From VBDM01 sp035519135 (lineage in GTDB: Bacteria > Pseudomonadota > Gammaproteobacteria > Burkholderiales > SG8-39), in the NCBI GenBank assembly GCA_035519135.1, contig DATIWX010000026.1:1-64000 (forward strand): a stretch of DNA of 64,000 nucleotides. The letters are read 5' to 3'. Shown here piece after piece: positions 15,933 through 25,408 of the stretch. The notes below the pieces were generated by a model. It saw only the letters and a program-made list of their open reading frames with translations. It did not search any database and was not told the origin of the DNA. The position numbers and the translations under genes are program-made. Positions within the stretch are counted from its first letter, which is position 1, and the number at the start of each line of letters is the position of its first letter.

Positions 15933-17338
15933 GCGGGGACCTTCAGCGAGGAAATCTGCTCGACGAAGGCCTGCTCGTCCTGAAGGCAGCGCAGGTCGAG
16001 CCGGAAAGCGTCGTCGCGCGTGAATCCGATCACCGGGATCGGGAGCGCGCGGAACGCGGCCTCGATCTTCGCCAGGGCCCGGCCTCGTCCGCCAGCCGCG
16101 AGGGGACGAATGGCGAATCCCGCACTGGGAAGGACGTCGACGGGCAAGGCTCCGCTGCCGATCTGGCTCATCATCGGTTCGACTGCGACGGTCGCGCGCC
16201 CGGAGAGCGCGCGGGAGAGCTCGGGCAACAGCCGATCGGCTTGCGCGGCGATGTCCCCGGCTTCGCGCGTCAACAGGCGAAGCGTGGTCAGCCGCGCCGC
16301 CAGCCTGTCGGGGTCGTGATAGAGCCGCAGCACCGCTTCCAGCGCCGCGAGCGTGATCTTGCCGACGCGCAGGACGCGCTTCAGGGGATTCTTCTTGATC
16401 CGCTGTACGAGGTCCCTGCGCCCGACCAGGATCCCCGCCTGCGGTCCGCCCAGCAGCTTGTCTCCGCTGAAAGCAACGAGGTCCACGCCGTTTGCGATCG
16501 CCTCGCCCGCGGTTGGTTCCTTGGGCAATCCGTATCGCGTCAGGTCGACCAGCGTTCCGCTGCCCAGATCGACGGCACAGGGCAGGTTTCGCGCGCGCGC
16601 GATCGCCGCAAACTCCTTCTCGGGCACGACAGAAGTGAATCCCGAGATCGCGTAGTTGCTCCAGTGCACCTTCAGGAGCATCGCAGTGCGCGGTCCGATC
16701 GCGTCTGCGTAGTCCTTCGGATGGGTGCGGTTGGTCGTGCCGATCTCGACCAGCTTCACCCCGGCACGGCGCATGATGTCGGGCAGCCGGAACGCGCCGC
16801 CGATCTCGATCAACTCGCCGCGCGAAACCACGACTTCCTTCTTGAGCGCGAGCGTATTGAGCAGGAGAAACACGGCGGCGGCGTTGTTGTTGACCACGGT
16901 CGCGGCCTCCGCGCCGGTGAGGCCGCAGAGCAACGCTTCGACGATTTTGTCGCGGTCTCCTCTCCCGCCGCCTTCCACGTGGTATTCGAGGGTCGCCGGC
17001 CATCTCATGGCGGTGAGCACCGCTTCGATGGCCTCCTCGGGCAGCAAGGCGCGGCCGAGGTTGGTATGAAGCACGGTCCCCGTGAGGTTGAACACCGGGC
17101 GCAGGTTCGGCCTGGCACGGGCACTCAGGATTTCTTCCAGCTGCGCCGCGATCCCCGCTTCGCTGAGGTCGACGCGGCCGGCCCGGGCGCGCAGCTCGGC
17201 GAGCAATCCGCGCACGGCCTCGGTGACGGAATGGCGGCCGTGCTTCTCGACCAGGGGGCTCACCGCGCCAAAGGCGAGTACGCGGTCGACCGACGGCAGC
17301 TTCGACAGTTCTGCGCTCGCGCTATTCACGATAGACAC
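15929..17338 (-). CDS. selA: L-seryl-tRNA(Sec) selenium transferase SelA
   Basis: SelA is the PLP enzyme that converts Ser-tRNA(Sec) to Sec-tRNA(Sec) using selenophosphate. The 469-residue protein, a normal length, has LTGTVLHTNLGRALLP, the NNNAAAVFLLL block, GELIEIGGAFRLPDIM, TTNRTHPKDY and the PLP-lysine motif FSGDKLLGGPQAG. It follows fdhE by 12 bp and overlaps selB. It belongs to the fdnG-fdxH-fdnI-fdhE-selA-selB-selC operon. Confidence 0.97.
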   Translation of the reverse strand: MSIVNSASAELSKLPSVDRVLAFGAVSPLVEKHGRHSVTEAVRGLLAELRARAGRVDLSEAGIAAQLEEILSARARPNLRPVFNLTGTVLHTNLGRALLPEEAIEAVLTAMRWPATLEYHVEGGGRGDRDKIVEALLCGLTGAEAATVVNNNAAAVFLLLNTLALKKEVVVSRGELIEIGGAFRLPDIMRRAGVKLVEIGTTNRTHPKDYADAIGPRTAMLLKVHWSNYAISGFTSVVPEKEFAAIARARNLPCAVDLGSGTLVDLTRYGLPKEPTAGEAIANGVDLVAFSGDKLLGGPQAGILVGRRDLVQRIKKNPLKRVLRVGKITLAALEAVLRLYHDPDRLAARLTTLRLLTREAGDIAAQADRLLPELSRALSGRATVAVEPMMSQIGSGALPVDVLPSAGFAIRPLAAGGRGRALAKIEAAFRALPIPVIGFTRDDAFRLDLRCLQDEQAFVEQISSLKVPA

Positions 17339-17350
17339 GGGGCGGCGGGG

Positions 17351-18277
17351 CTATTCTTCCGAGTCGCCGTGGATGAGCATGAGGTTCTGGCCGCTGCGCA
17401 GTTTGCCGGTGTCGGCCACGAGGAGATCCAGCGCGATGCTCGCCAGATCATCCGCGGTGGCTTCGACCCGCGGGTCGCGCTCCACGTAGAGGATCTTCAG
17501 ATAGGTACCGCACTCGTCGCAGGTCTCGGCCTTGACCGCCTCCGTCCCACCTTCGACCGCGAGATATTCGATGCCCTTCGTCGACTCGCAGCTCGTACAC
17601 TTGATCCTGACCATGTGCCATTCGGTCGAGCACAGCGAGCAGTGGAGGAAGCGCTGGCCGTTCTCGGCTCCGCCGCTGCGCGTGACGCTGGCGACGGGCC
17701 GCGAGCCGCACGCGGGGCAGATGCTGGGAACGTCGATCGGCCGGAAGGCGTCGACCCCCAGCGTGGTGACCAGATGCACCCACACCACCTGCAATCCGGC
17801 CCCGATCAGGGGCGCCGTGGCTAGATCGAGGCCCAGGCTGATTCCCGCGAGCAGCTTGCTCGCCTGTGCCTCGTAGAACTCGTCGCGCTCCGCGTCGAGC
17901 CGCCTGACCACCCCGTTCACCATGCCACCGGTCTGCGGCTCCAGGTACCGGAGCATCCTGCGCAGAAAATCGCACCACAGCGGGTCCCTCTTGAGCGCGT
18001 TCGGATCGAGCGGCGGCATGCCGCGCTCGCGCGACCGCGAAAGAAACTCGGCGGGCGGCAGGGCCAGGGGAGGCATCTCGCCGAGCATCCGGTCCTGCGC
18101 GTGCGCGACCTTGGCGATAAAACCGAGGTAATCCTGCATCGCGTGCCCCTGCGCGAGCTGCTCGAGCCGCGCGGCGCGGTCGGCGAACACCGACCCGCGC
18201 TGCGGCAGCCTGATAAACGGAATCTCGGACGCCGGACGCGCCTGGATTTCGTGGGGATCGAGGATTCTCTGAGTCAT
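17351..18277 (-). CDS. fdhE: Formate dehydrogenase accessory protein FdhE
   Basis: FdhE is a cytoplasmic rubredoxin-like protein needed for activity of respiratory formate dehydrogenases of the FdnGHI/FdoGHI type. The 308-residue protein contains the four expected CxxC pairs in its C-terminal half (ICPACGS, HCSLCS, CTSCES, ETCDECG). It follows fdnI by about 60 bp and precedes selA, so the accessory factor and the Sec machinery travel with the enzyme. Confidence 0.95.
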   Translation of the reverse strand: MTQRILDPHEIQARPASEIPFIRLPQRGSVFADRAARLEQLAQGHAMQDYLGFIAKVAHAQDRMLGEMPPLALPPAEFLSRSRERGMPPLDPNALKRDPLWCDFLRRMLRYLEPQTGGMVNGVVRRLDAERDEFYEAQASKLLAGISLGLDLATAPLIGAGLQVVWVHLVTTLGVDAFRPIDVPSICPACGSRPVASVTRSGGAENGQRFLHCSLCSTEWHMVRIKCTSCESTKGIEYLAVEGGTEAVKAETCDECGTYLKILYVERDPRVEATADDLASIALDLLVADTGKLRSGQNLMLIHGDSEE

Positions 18278-18338
18278 CGTGCGGCACGCGCAACGGCCCC
18301 CGCCTCTTGCGGGACGGGGAAGTCAGCGGGACGGCGGG

Positions 18339-18947
18339 CTACCGGTTCGTCTCCCGATACCAGGCGGGATGGTGCTTCTTCGCCCAGGCTTCGGACACGC
18401 TTCCGCGCAGCATCGCGCGGGAGGAGCCTTTCACCCAGAATGCCGCGTAGCTGTGCACGATGATCGCGATGACCAGGACGGTGGCGGCAAGGGCGTGCAA
18501 CAAAGACGCAAGCCTTACCAGCCACACCGGAAAGTCCGGGAATACGGATCGCCAGAACACGATGCCGGTCAACAGGAGCGTCGCAAGGGAGGCGACCAGG
18601 ACCCAGAACAGGACCTTCTGCCCCGCGTTGTACTTTCCTACCTCGGGCAGCCTGTCCTCGCGATTGTTGACTACGTCGCGCCATTGCTTGAGCCAAGCGC
18701 GATCCTGCGGATTCAGCTTGTTGTGCTCCCAGAAGCGCATCGCCAGATAGGCGAACAGCAGCACCATGCCCAGGCCCAGGAAGGGATGCAGGATGCGCGT
18801 CCACGGTCCACCGCCGAAGAAGTTCACCAGCCAGAACAGCGATGGATGGAAGAACGCAAAACCCGAAAGCGCCGCAAGGATGAAGAGCAGCGCAACCGCC
18901 CAATGCAGGCTGCGCTCCCCTTCGGTATAGCGTTGCAAATATTTCAT
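18339..18947 (-). CDS. fdnI: Formate dehydrogenase-N cytochrome b subunit (gamma)
   Basis: The 202-residue membrane protein has four helices and carries electrons from the periplasmic formate dehydrogenase into the quinone pool through two b hemes. Candidate heme ligands are in RSLHWAVALLF, RILHPFLGLG and LLHALAATVLVIAIIVHSY. The C-terminal AMLRGSVSEAWAKKHHPAWY motif is the usual gamma-subunit tail. It follows the beta subunit by 19 bp. Confidence 0.93.
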   Translation of the reverse strand: MKYLQRYTEGERSLHWAVALLFILAALSGFAFFHPSLFWLVNFFGGGPWTRILHPFLGLGMVLLFAYLAMRFWEHNKLNPQDRAWLKQWRDVVNNREDRLPEVGKYNAGQKVLFWVLVASLATLLLTGIVFWRSVFPDFPVWLVRLASLLHALAATVLVIAIIVHSYAAFWVKGSSRAMLRGSVSEAWAKKHHPAWYRETNR

Positions 18948-18966
18948 ACGTGTCCTCTCCGCGCCC

Positions 18967-19839
18967 CTACTTCACCGCTTCGTCTTCTTCGACTTCGTTC
19001 GGCCCGACCTTGACGTAGTGGAAGAACCCGGCGAGCGCCGTGAAGCCGATGCCGAGCAGCGCGAGCGGCTTGAACGCGCCCTTCCACAGGCTCACCACCG
19101 GGCTCACCGTCGGATCCTTGGGCAGGCCGCTGTAGAGCTCGGGCTGGTCGCCGTGCTTGAGTACGTACATGACGTGCGTTCCGCCCACTCCGGAAGGATC
19201 GTACAGAGCGGCCTTCTGGAAGCCGCGCTCCTTCAGCTGGCCCACCCGCGTCTCGGCGTAGTGGACCATGTCCTCCTTGCTGCCGAAGGTGATCGCGCCG
19301 GTGGGGCAGGTCTTGACGCACGCGGGCTCCAGACCCACCGAGACGCGGTCCGAACACAGCGTGCACTTGTAGGCCTTGTGATCCTTCTTCGAGATGCGCG
19401 GGATGTTGAACGGGCAGCCGGTGATGCAGTTGCCGCAGCCGATGCAGTTTTCCTGCTTGAAGTCGACGATGCCGTTCGAGTACTGCACGATCGCACCCGG
19501 AGACGGGCAGGCCTTTAGGCAGCCCGGCTCGGCGCAGTGCATGCAGCCGTCTTTGCGGATCAGCCATTGCAGCGGCGTCTCCGCGCTCTCCACTTCGGCG
19601 AAGCGCATCAGCGTCCAGGTGTTGGCATCGAGGTCCGCCGGATTGTCGTAGACACCGACGTTGCTGCCGATGTCGCCGCGCAGCTCGTTCCACTCCATGC
19701 ACGCGACCTGGCAGGCCTTGCAGCCGATGCATTTGGACTCGTCGATCAGCTTCGCAACTGCCGCGCTGTGGCGGACGCTGGGTGAAGGCGTGGTGGTGGC
19801 CGAGCGCGCCTGGATGTCGAGGGATGACTGCATGGTCAT
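18967..19839 (-). CDS. fdxH: Formate dehydrogenase-N iron-sulfur subunit (beta)
   Basis: The 290-residue protein carries four [4Fe-4S] cysteine sets: CIGCKACQVAC, CMHCAEPGCLKACP, CIGCGNCITGCP and CTLCSDRVSVGLEPACVKTCP. A single membrane anchor lies at residues ~245-267 (LALLGIGFTALAGFFHYV). This is the layout of FdnH/FdoH, which accepts electrons from the catalytic subunit and hands them to the cytochrome. The start at 19839 lies 10 bp after the fdnG stop. Confidence 0.95.
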   Translation of the reverse strand: MTMQSSLDIQARSATTTPSPSVRHSAAVAKLIDESKCIGCKACQVACMEWNELRGDIGSNVGVYDNPADLDANTWTLMRFAEVESAETPLQWLIRKDGCMHCAEPGCLKACPSPGAIVQYSNGIVDFKQENCIGCGNCITGCPFNIPRISKKDHKAYKCTLCSDRVSVGLEPACVKTCPTGAITFGSKEDMVHYAETRVGQLKERGFQKAALYDPSGVGGTHVMYVLKHGDQPELYSGLPKDPTVSPVVSLWKGAFKPLALLGIGFTALAGFFHYVKVGPNEVEEDEAVK

Positions 19840-19849
19840 GGCGCTCTCC

Positions 19850-22800
19850 TCAGGCTTTCTCGATGTTCACCAGGAACGCCTTGAACTCGGGCGTCTGCGA
19901 ATTCGCATCGCCGACGTAGGGTGTCAGCGTGTTCGACAGGTAACCGCTCTTGGCCAAGCCTACGAACCCCCAGTGAATAGGAATGCCAACGGTATGCACC
20001 TTCTTGCCGTTGCAATCGAGCCCGCGGATGCGCTTGGTCACCACCGCGACCGCCTTGATCTCGCCGCGGTTGGAGCGCACCTTGATCATCTGCCCGTTGG
20101 CGATGCCTTTCTCCTTCGCCAGGTCCTCGCCGATTTCGACGAACTGCGCCGGCTGCACGATGGCGTTCGCCTCGGAGTTCTTGGTCCAGAAGTGGTGGTG
20201 TTCGGTGAGCCGGTAGGTGGTGGCCGCGTACGGGAACTCCGCCGCCTTGCCGAACACCTCCATGTCGCCCTTGAGCACGCGCGCGGCGGGGTTGCTGACC
20301 GCCTTGGGGTTGGTCGGGCACATGAGATTCACCCCGAGGGGCGTCTCGAAGGGCTCGTAGTGCTCGGTGAAGGGGCCCTCGGCCATCAGGCCGACCGCGA
20401 ACAGGCGTGCCACGCCTTCCGGCGTCATAATGAACGGGCCGACGTGCTCGTCCGGCGCCGCATCCGGCCGCATGTCGGGTACGTCGAAGCCAGCCCAGGC
20501 CGACCCGGTCCAGGCGACGCCTTTGCGGCTCGCGTCCCAAGGTTTGCCCGAGGGATCGGCGCCCGCGCGGTTGTACATGATGCGGCGATTGGCCGGCCAG
20601 GAGTAGCCCCAGTTCTGGTAGTAGCCGAGACCCGAGGGATCGGACAGATCGCGCCTCGCCATCAGGTTGCCCGCCTGCGACCACGAGCCGCAGTAGAGCC
20701 AATTCCCGCAGGAAGTCGAACCGTCGGCCTGCAGCAGGCCGAACCCCGGCATTTGCTCCCCGGCCTTGACCAGGACCTTGGTCTTGTCCTTGGGGTCGAG
20801 CACGTCGGCGAGTGCCCTGCCCGAGAATTCGCGCGCCACCTCTTCGGGAGCGGGATTGGACGGATTCGAATACGGCCAGGCCAGGTTGAGGATCGGCTCG
20901 GGGACCGCGCCGCCGTCCTTCTTGTACAGGTCGCGGACCCGAACGAACAGGCTAGACATGATCTCGGCATCGGTCTTGCCTTCCCCGGGCGGCTCGACGG
21001 CACGCACGTGCCACTGCAGCACGCGGCCCGAGTTGGTGAACGAGCCCGTCTCCTCGGCGAAGCAGCTCGCCGGCAGCCGGAACACCTCGGTCTGGATCTT
21101 CTCGCTCTCGACCCTGTTGAACTCGCCGAAGTCCTTCCAGAATTCCCCGGTCTCGGTGTGCAGCGGATCGATGATCACCAGATATTTGAGCTTGGCGAAC
21201 GCAATACCCAGCTTCCTCTTGTTGGGAATCGCCGCGAGCGGGTTGAACCCCTGGCAAATGAAGCCGTTGATCTTCCCCTGGTACATGCGCTCGAAGATGT
21301 CGAGCACGTCGTAGGCGCCGTCCTTCTTCGGCAGCCAGTCGTAGCCGAAGTCGTTCTCCTTAATAGCGGCGTTCCCGTACCAGGCTTTCATCAGGCTGGT
21401 GTGCCACTTCGGGAAGTTCTGCGGGAAGTTCATCTGGTTCGGCCGCAGCGCCTTGGGCGTGCGCTTCTCCAGGTACACCTCGCGCGTCGGGTCGGCATCG
21501 GTCGGCGCACCCAGGTAGCCGGGCAGGACTTCCGAATACAGGCACATGTCGGTGATGCCCTGCACGTTGGCGTGCCCGCGCAGCGCGTTCACGCCGCCGC
21601 CCGCCCGCCCCATGTTGCCGAGCAGGAGCTGGATCATCGCCATGCCGCGGATGTTCTGCGAGCCGACCGAGTGCTGGGTCCAGCCAAGCGCGTACATGAT
21701 GGTCATGACGCGGTCGGGGGTCGCGGTGCCGCCGATCATCTCGCAGATCTTGACGAAGGATTCCTTCGACGTGCCGCAGATCTTGGAAACCATCTCTGGC
21801 GTGTACCGCGAGTAGTGCTTCTTCATCAGCTGGAACACGCAGTGCGGATTCTGCAGGGTCTCGTCGACCATGGCGAACCCGTCCTTGCCCATCTGGTAGG
21901 TCCAAGTGCTACGGTCGTAGCTACGCTTCTCGTCGTTGTAGCCCGAGAAAAATCCGTTGTCGAATCCGAATTTCTCGTTCACCAGGAACGCCGCGTTCGT
22001 GTAGTTCTTGACGTACTCGGCGTGGATCTTGTTGTTGGAGAGCAGGTAGTTGATGACGCCCGCCAGAAACGCGATGTCCGTGCCAACGCGGATCGGAGCG
22101 TAGTAGTCGGCCACGGAAGCGGACCGCGTGAAGCGCGGATCCACCACGATCAGCTTGGCCTTGCGGTGCTGCATGGCCTCCGTGACCCACTTGAAGCCAC
22201 AGGGGTGAGCTTCGGCGGCGTTGCCGCCCATGATCAGGACCAGGTCAGTATTCTTGATGTCGACCCAGTGGTTGGTCATCGCTCCTCTGCCGAATGTCGG
22301 GCCCAGACTGGACACCGTCGGCGCGTGTCATATTCGGGCCTGGGTATCTAAGGCGACCATGCCAAGGCCGCGCGCGACCTTGACCGAGAGGTATCCGGAC
22401 TCGTTGCTCGCGGCGCTCGAGGCGAGGAACCCGGTGGTGTTCCAGCGGTTGACCGTCAGGCCTGCAGCGTTCTTGGCGACGAAGTTTCTGTCGCGGTCTT
22501 CCTTCATCCGCCTGGCGATGCGCGTATAGGCCTCGTCCCAGCTAATGCGCTTCCATTCCTTGGAGCCAGGTTCGCGAACTTCGGGGTATTTGACGCGGTT
22601 CGGGCTCTGGATCATGTCGAGGAGTCCCGCTCCCTTCGGGCAGAGCGTGCCGCGATTTACGGGATGATCGGGATCGCCCTCGATGTGGATGATGCTCGCC
22701 TTGTTGTTCTTGGCGTTGTCACCGAGCGTGTACATGATGACGCCGCAACTCACCGAGCAGTAAGGGCAGGTGCTGCGGGTTTCGGTCGCGCGCGCCAGCT

Positions 22801-22915
22801 TGAAGTTGCGGACCTGCGCCAAAACGGCCTGGGGCGAGAAGCCCATCATCGCTAGACTTGATCCGCCCATTCCGGCGGCGCAAACCCTAAAGAACTGTCT
22901 GCGATTCATGTCCAT
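19850..22915 (-). CDS. fdnG: Formate dehydrogenase-N catalytic subunit, selenocysteine-containing
   Basis: The gene is one reading frame of 1021 residues interrupted only by TGA at 22328-22330, codon 196. The context QARI-U-HAPTV followed by SSLGPTFGRGAMTNHW is the Sec active site of FdnG/FdoG, whose E. coli Sec is also residue 196. The N-terminus has a Tat signal (MNRRQFFRVCAAG) and the [4Fe-4S] motif CPYCSVSCG, so the enzyme is exported and binds a bis-MGD Mo or W centre in the periplasm. GAGGGGGG precedes the ATG at 22915. Presence of selABCD, tRNA-Sec and a bSECIS hairpin makes read-through secure. A broken gene is rejected. Confidence 0.97.
22290..22330 (-). promoter_or_regulatory. Bacterial SECIS element downstream of the fdnG UGA
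   Basis: Immediately after UGA (22330-22328) the mRNA can form GUCC/GGGC (22310-22313 with 22301-22304) capped by the AGUCU loop (22305-22309). A bulged U at 22314 and a lower GG/CC pair lie below. An apical loop of the (A/G)GUCU type and a bulged U are the SelB-binding features in E. coli fdhF and fdnG. Folding was done by eye. Confidence 0.8.
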
Positions 22916-23022
22916 TCAGCCCCCCTCGTGGATTGCATTTTTCTAACGCTGGCATCTGTCGCTTGGCGAGAAATTCCCGCGCCAAGGCAATGCGAGTGCA
23001 AACGGAGAAGACACTAGCATTC

Positions 23023-23042
23023 ATATGCAAATACAAAAATAT
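23023..23042. promoter_or_regulatory. Candidate tup-type operator upstream of fdnG
   Basis: ATATGCA-AATACA-AAAATAT matches the tup operator at 11 of 14 arm positions with the same 6-bp spacer. It lies about 107 bp upstream of the fdnG start, in a locally AT-rich part of the 239-bp gap (22916-23154). A wider inverted repeat, TTCATAT-N12-ATATGAA (23020-23045), overlaps it. The rest of the gap holds no gene I can support. Confidence 0.5.
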
Positions 23043-23154
23043 GAACGAAGCTACATGTTGGAACAGATCCAATCGAAGCCATATGAACAAGGATGCCTAT
23101 TCCAGACAGCTGGGTGGCCCGATCAACGGGTCCGTCTTATTCTTGGTCAGTGGG

Positions 23155-24234
23155 TCATTGATCCCGCCGCTCCACCTTCACGACCGAGCGCAGCGAGGGC
23201 GGGAGATCGCGAAAATCCTCGTGGCTGACCAGGGGCGGACTGACGGGCGCAGGACCTGTCGCGGCCTGCATTGCGACGCCCTGGGCGCCGAACAGCAACT
23301 GCAGGAACTTGACGGCGTTCTCGTGATTGGGGGCGTTGTTCAGTATCGTAAGACCCCACTGCACTCTCGTCGCCGGAATCCGAACGCTGGAAGCAGTCCG
23401 TGGCACACGAAGGCCTGGCATGATCACACCGGCCTTGCCGTAGACGCGGTTCTTCTCCGGATCGGCGAGGCCGACGTCGTCGGGTAGCCTGACGAAGCGG
23501 TAGGACTTGGTCGCGTCGGCAATGTACGCGGCGAGCGCGCTGTGCTCGTAGATGATCTGGTAGTCGTAGGTCTTGCCGAGCGCGTCCGTGGGCCGCGTGA
23601 GAACGTAGTGCGTCAGGAGAGTGTCGTAGAGGTTGGGCGCGCGATAGTGGTCTTCGGTGAGCTCGAAGATCATGTGTGCCCGGTACCCGCTGGGATCGAG
23701 AAACGGATGTGAGCTCCCGACGGTCACCCCGGGGCGCGTGAGTTGCAAGTACCAATCGTCTGCCGCATCGGGCACCGATGCCGGCGGATTGAAATCACCG
23801 GGTGCGGCGATGGTCGCCGCGTTCCTGCTGCCGGTCGTATAGGCGAGCACCATGCCGCCCTGGGCGAAAATGATGTTGTAGCGCGCGAAGCCCGCCGGCT
23901 TGAGAAGAACGTCGATATCCTCGAAATCCGCGCTGGCGTAGATATCGCACGCTTCTCCGCCGGCGGTGACTCGCCTCGCAAGATCCACGCTTCCCGCAGA
24001 CACGTCGAGCACGCAGATGCCTGTCTGCTGCGTGAACAGTTTCTCGACCTGGGAGAAAGCGGCGGTCAGGCTTCCCGCATGGTAGACGATCAGCTGCGGC
24101 GACCCCGGCGCGCAGGCCGTCTGCGCCGCGACGGGCGCGGCCAGCGCAGCGAGGGCGAGCGCGGATGCGCCCATCACCCATTGACGAATGATCTTCAACG
24201 CTGACGCGCCCTGCCGTGTGTTTGAGTGAATCAT
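23155..24234 (-). CDS. Orphan WtpA/ModA-like periplasmic tungstate/molybdate-binding protein
   Basis: The 359-residue protein has a signal peptide ending ALAALAAPVAAQ, then LIVYHAGSLTAAFSQVEK, the 'AGSL' loop typical of WtpA/ModA receptors, and GEACDIYASADFEDID. I choose ATG 24234, which has GAGGAAG upstream. It lies about 97 bp downstream of modC in the same direction but is a second receptor for that system, or an orphan. A transcript from the mod operon could include it. Confidence 0.8.
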   Translation of the reverse strand: MIHSNTRQGASALKIIRQWVMGASALALAALAAPVAAQTACAPGSPQLIVYHAGSLTAAFSQVEKLFTQQTGICVLDVSAGSVDLARRVTAGGEACDIYASADFEDIDVLLKPAGFARYNIIFAQGGMVLAYTTGSRNAATIAAPGDFNPPASVPDAADDWYLQLTRPGVTVGSSHPFLDPSGYRAHMIFELTEDHYRAPNLYDTLLTHYVLTRPTDALGKTYDYQIIYEHSALAAYIADATKSYRFVRLPDDVGLADPEKNRVYGKAGVIMPGLRVPRTASSVRIPATRVQWGLTILNNAPNHENAVKFLQLLFGAQGVAMQAATGPAPVSPPLVSHEDFRDLPPSLRSVVKVERRDQ

Positions 24235-24331
24235 CTGTTCTTCCTCGGATGGCGCCACTCGAAATTGGCAAGGCAAACTAGCACCCGAGGTTGCGAGGCA
24301 CAATATGAACGTCAGTGCCTATCGGCGCGGC

Positions 24332-25408
24332 TCAGGGCGAGCCCGCACGCGCGAGAGAAATGGCCTTAACCAGTGCGTAGACGGAAAGACCCGGCCGGAG
24401 CCCGAGCTGGTCGGCCGCCCGCTGCGTAATGCGTGAGCGCACCACAACCCCTCCCACCGCTATCGCGACGTCGACCTCGCCGCCACGCTCGGATCGGACT
24501 TCGCGCACGGTGCCAGCCAGAATGTTCTGGATGCTGATCGCCTCCGGGCGCCTGAGCGCGATCGAAACGTCGCGAGCCCGGATGCGCACCCGTACCGGCT
24601 CGCCGATGAGCGCATCCACCTTGGTAACACTGAGCGTGCCGCCGTCGAACGCGAGCGTCGCGATATCGTTTTGCATATCCTGCTCGATGACCTTCGCGTC
24701 GATCACCGCACCGCCTTCGAACACGCCCGTATGCAGATCGGGGCGCCCCATCACTTCCTCGGCCGTACCGACCGCGGCGACTTCGCCCGCGGACACCAGC
24801 ACGACGGTATCGGCCAGGCGCACGACCTCCTCGACCGCGTGGCTGACATAGACGATCGGGATCTTGATGTCGTCGCGGATCAGCTCGATGTACTGCAGGA
24901 CCTCGTTCTTGCGGTGAGTATCGAGCGAAGCGAGCGGCTCGTCGAGCAGCAGCAGGCGCGGGCTCGAGAGCAGCGCCCGCCCGATCGCGACGCGCTGCTT
25001 CTCGCCGCCGGACAGGTTTCCGGGCCGGCGATCGAGGAGGTCCTTCAACCCGAGGAGCTCGACGACGTGGATGAACTCGGACGCCGGCATGCCGCGGGAG
25101 AAGAGGCCCGCGTAATTCAGGTTCTGCCGCACGTTCAGGTGCGGAAACAACCGCCCTTCCTGGAACACGTAACCGATGCACCGCTTCGGCGTCGGCACGT
25201 CGATCCCGCGTTCTCCGTCGAACACCGGCTCGCCGTTGATGACAATTCGACCCCGGTCCGGGCGCAGCAGGCCGGCGATCGCGTTGACAACGGAGGTCTT
25301 CCCGGCGCCCGAACGGCCGAAGAGCGCTGTGACGCCCGCGCCGGCCTCGAAGGACGTCTTCAGCCGGAAAACGCCGAGCCGGCGCTCAATGTCGACTATC
25401 AGCGTCAT
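24332..25408 (-). CDS. modC: Molybdate ABC transporter ATPase ModC
   Basis: The 358-residue ATPase has Walker A FGRSGAGKTSVVNAI, the signature LSGGEKQRVAIGRALL and Walker B LLLLDEPLASLD. A C-terminal TOBE/MopB-like domain (residues ~290-358) includes VRIRARDVSIALRRPEAIS and is expected to bind molybdate and regulate transport. Its start overlaps the modB stop by 23 bp. Confidence 0.95.
   Translation of the reverse strand: MTLIVDIERRLGVFRLKTSFEAGAGVTALFGRSGAGKTSVVNAIAGLLRPDRGRIVINGEPVFDGERGIDVPTPKRCIGYVFQEGRLFPHLNVRQNLNYAGLFSRGMPASEFIHVVELLGLKDLLDRRPGNLSGGEKQRVAIGRALLSSPRLLLLDEPLASLDTHRKNEVLQYIELIRDDIKIPIVYVSHAVEEVVRLADTVVLVSAGEVAAVGTAEEVMGRPDLHTGVFEGGAVIDAKVIEQDMQNDIATLAFDGGTLSVTKVDALIGEPVRVRIRARDVSIALRRPEAISIQNILAGTVREVRSERGGEVDVAIAVGGVVVRSRITQRAADQLGLRPGLSVYALVKAISLARAGSP

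Noticed and set aside
22316..22330. fdnG appears broken by a stop codon, as in a pseudogene
   Set aside because: The stop is UGA at the exact Sec position, the frame continues unchanged for over 800 codons, a SECIS-like hairpin follows, and selA, selB, selC and selD are present.
19661..22351. A + strand open frame of about 900 codons opposite fdnG
   Set aside because: Same antisense GC-skew artefact. The opposite strand carries a well-conserved catalytic subunit.
23020..23106. A small protein gene in the gap between the orphan receptor and fdnG
   Set aside because: The short open frames there lack family signals and overlap the AT-rich promoter and candidate operator of fdnG.
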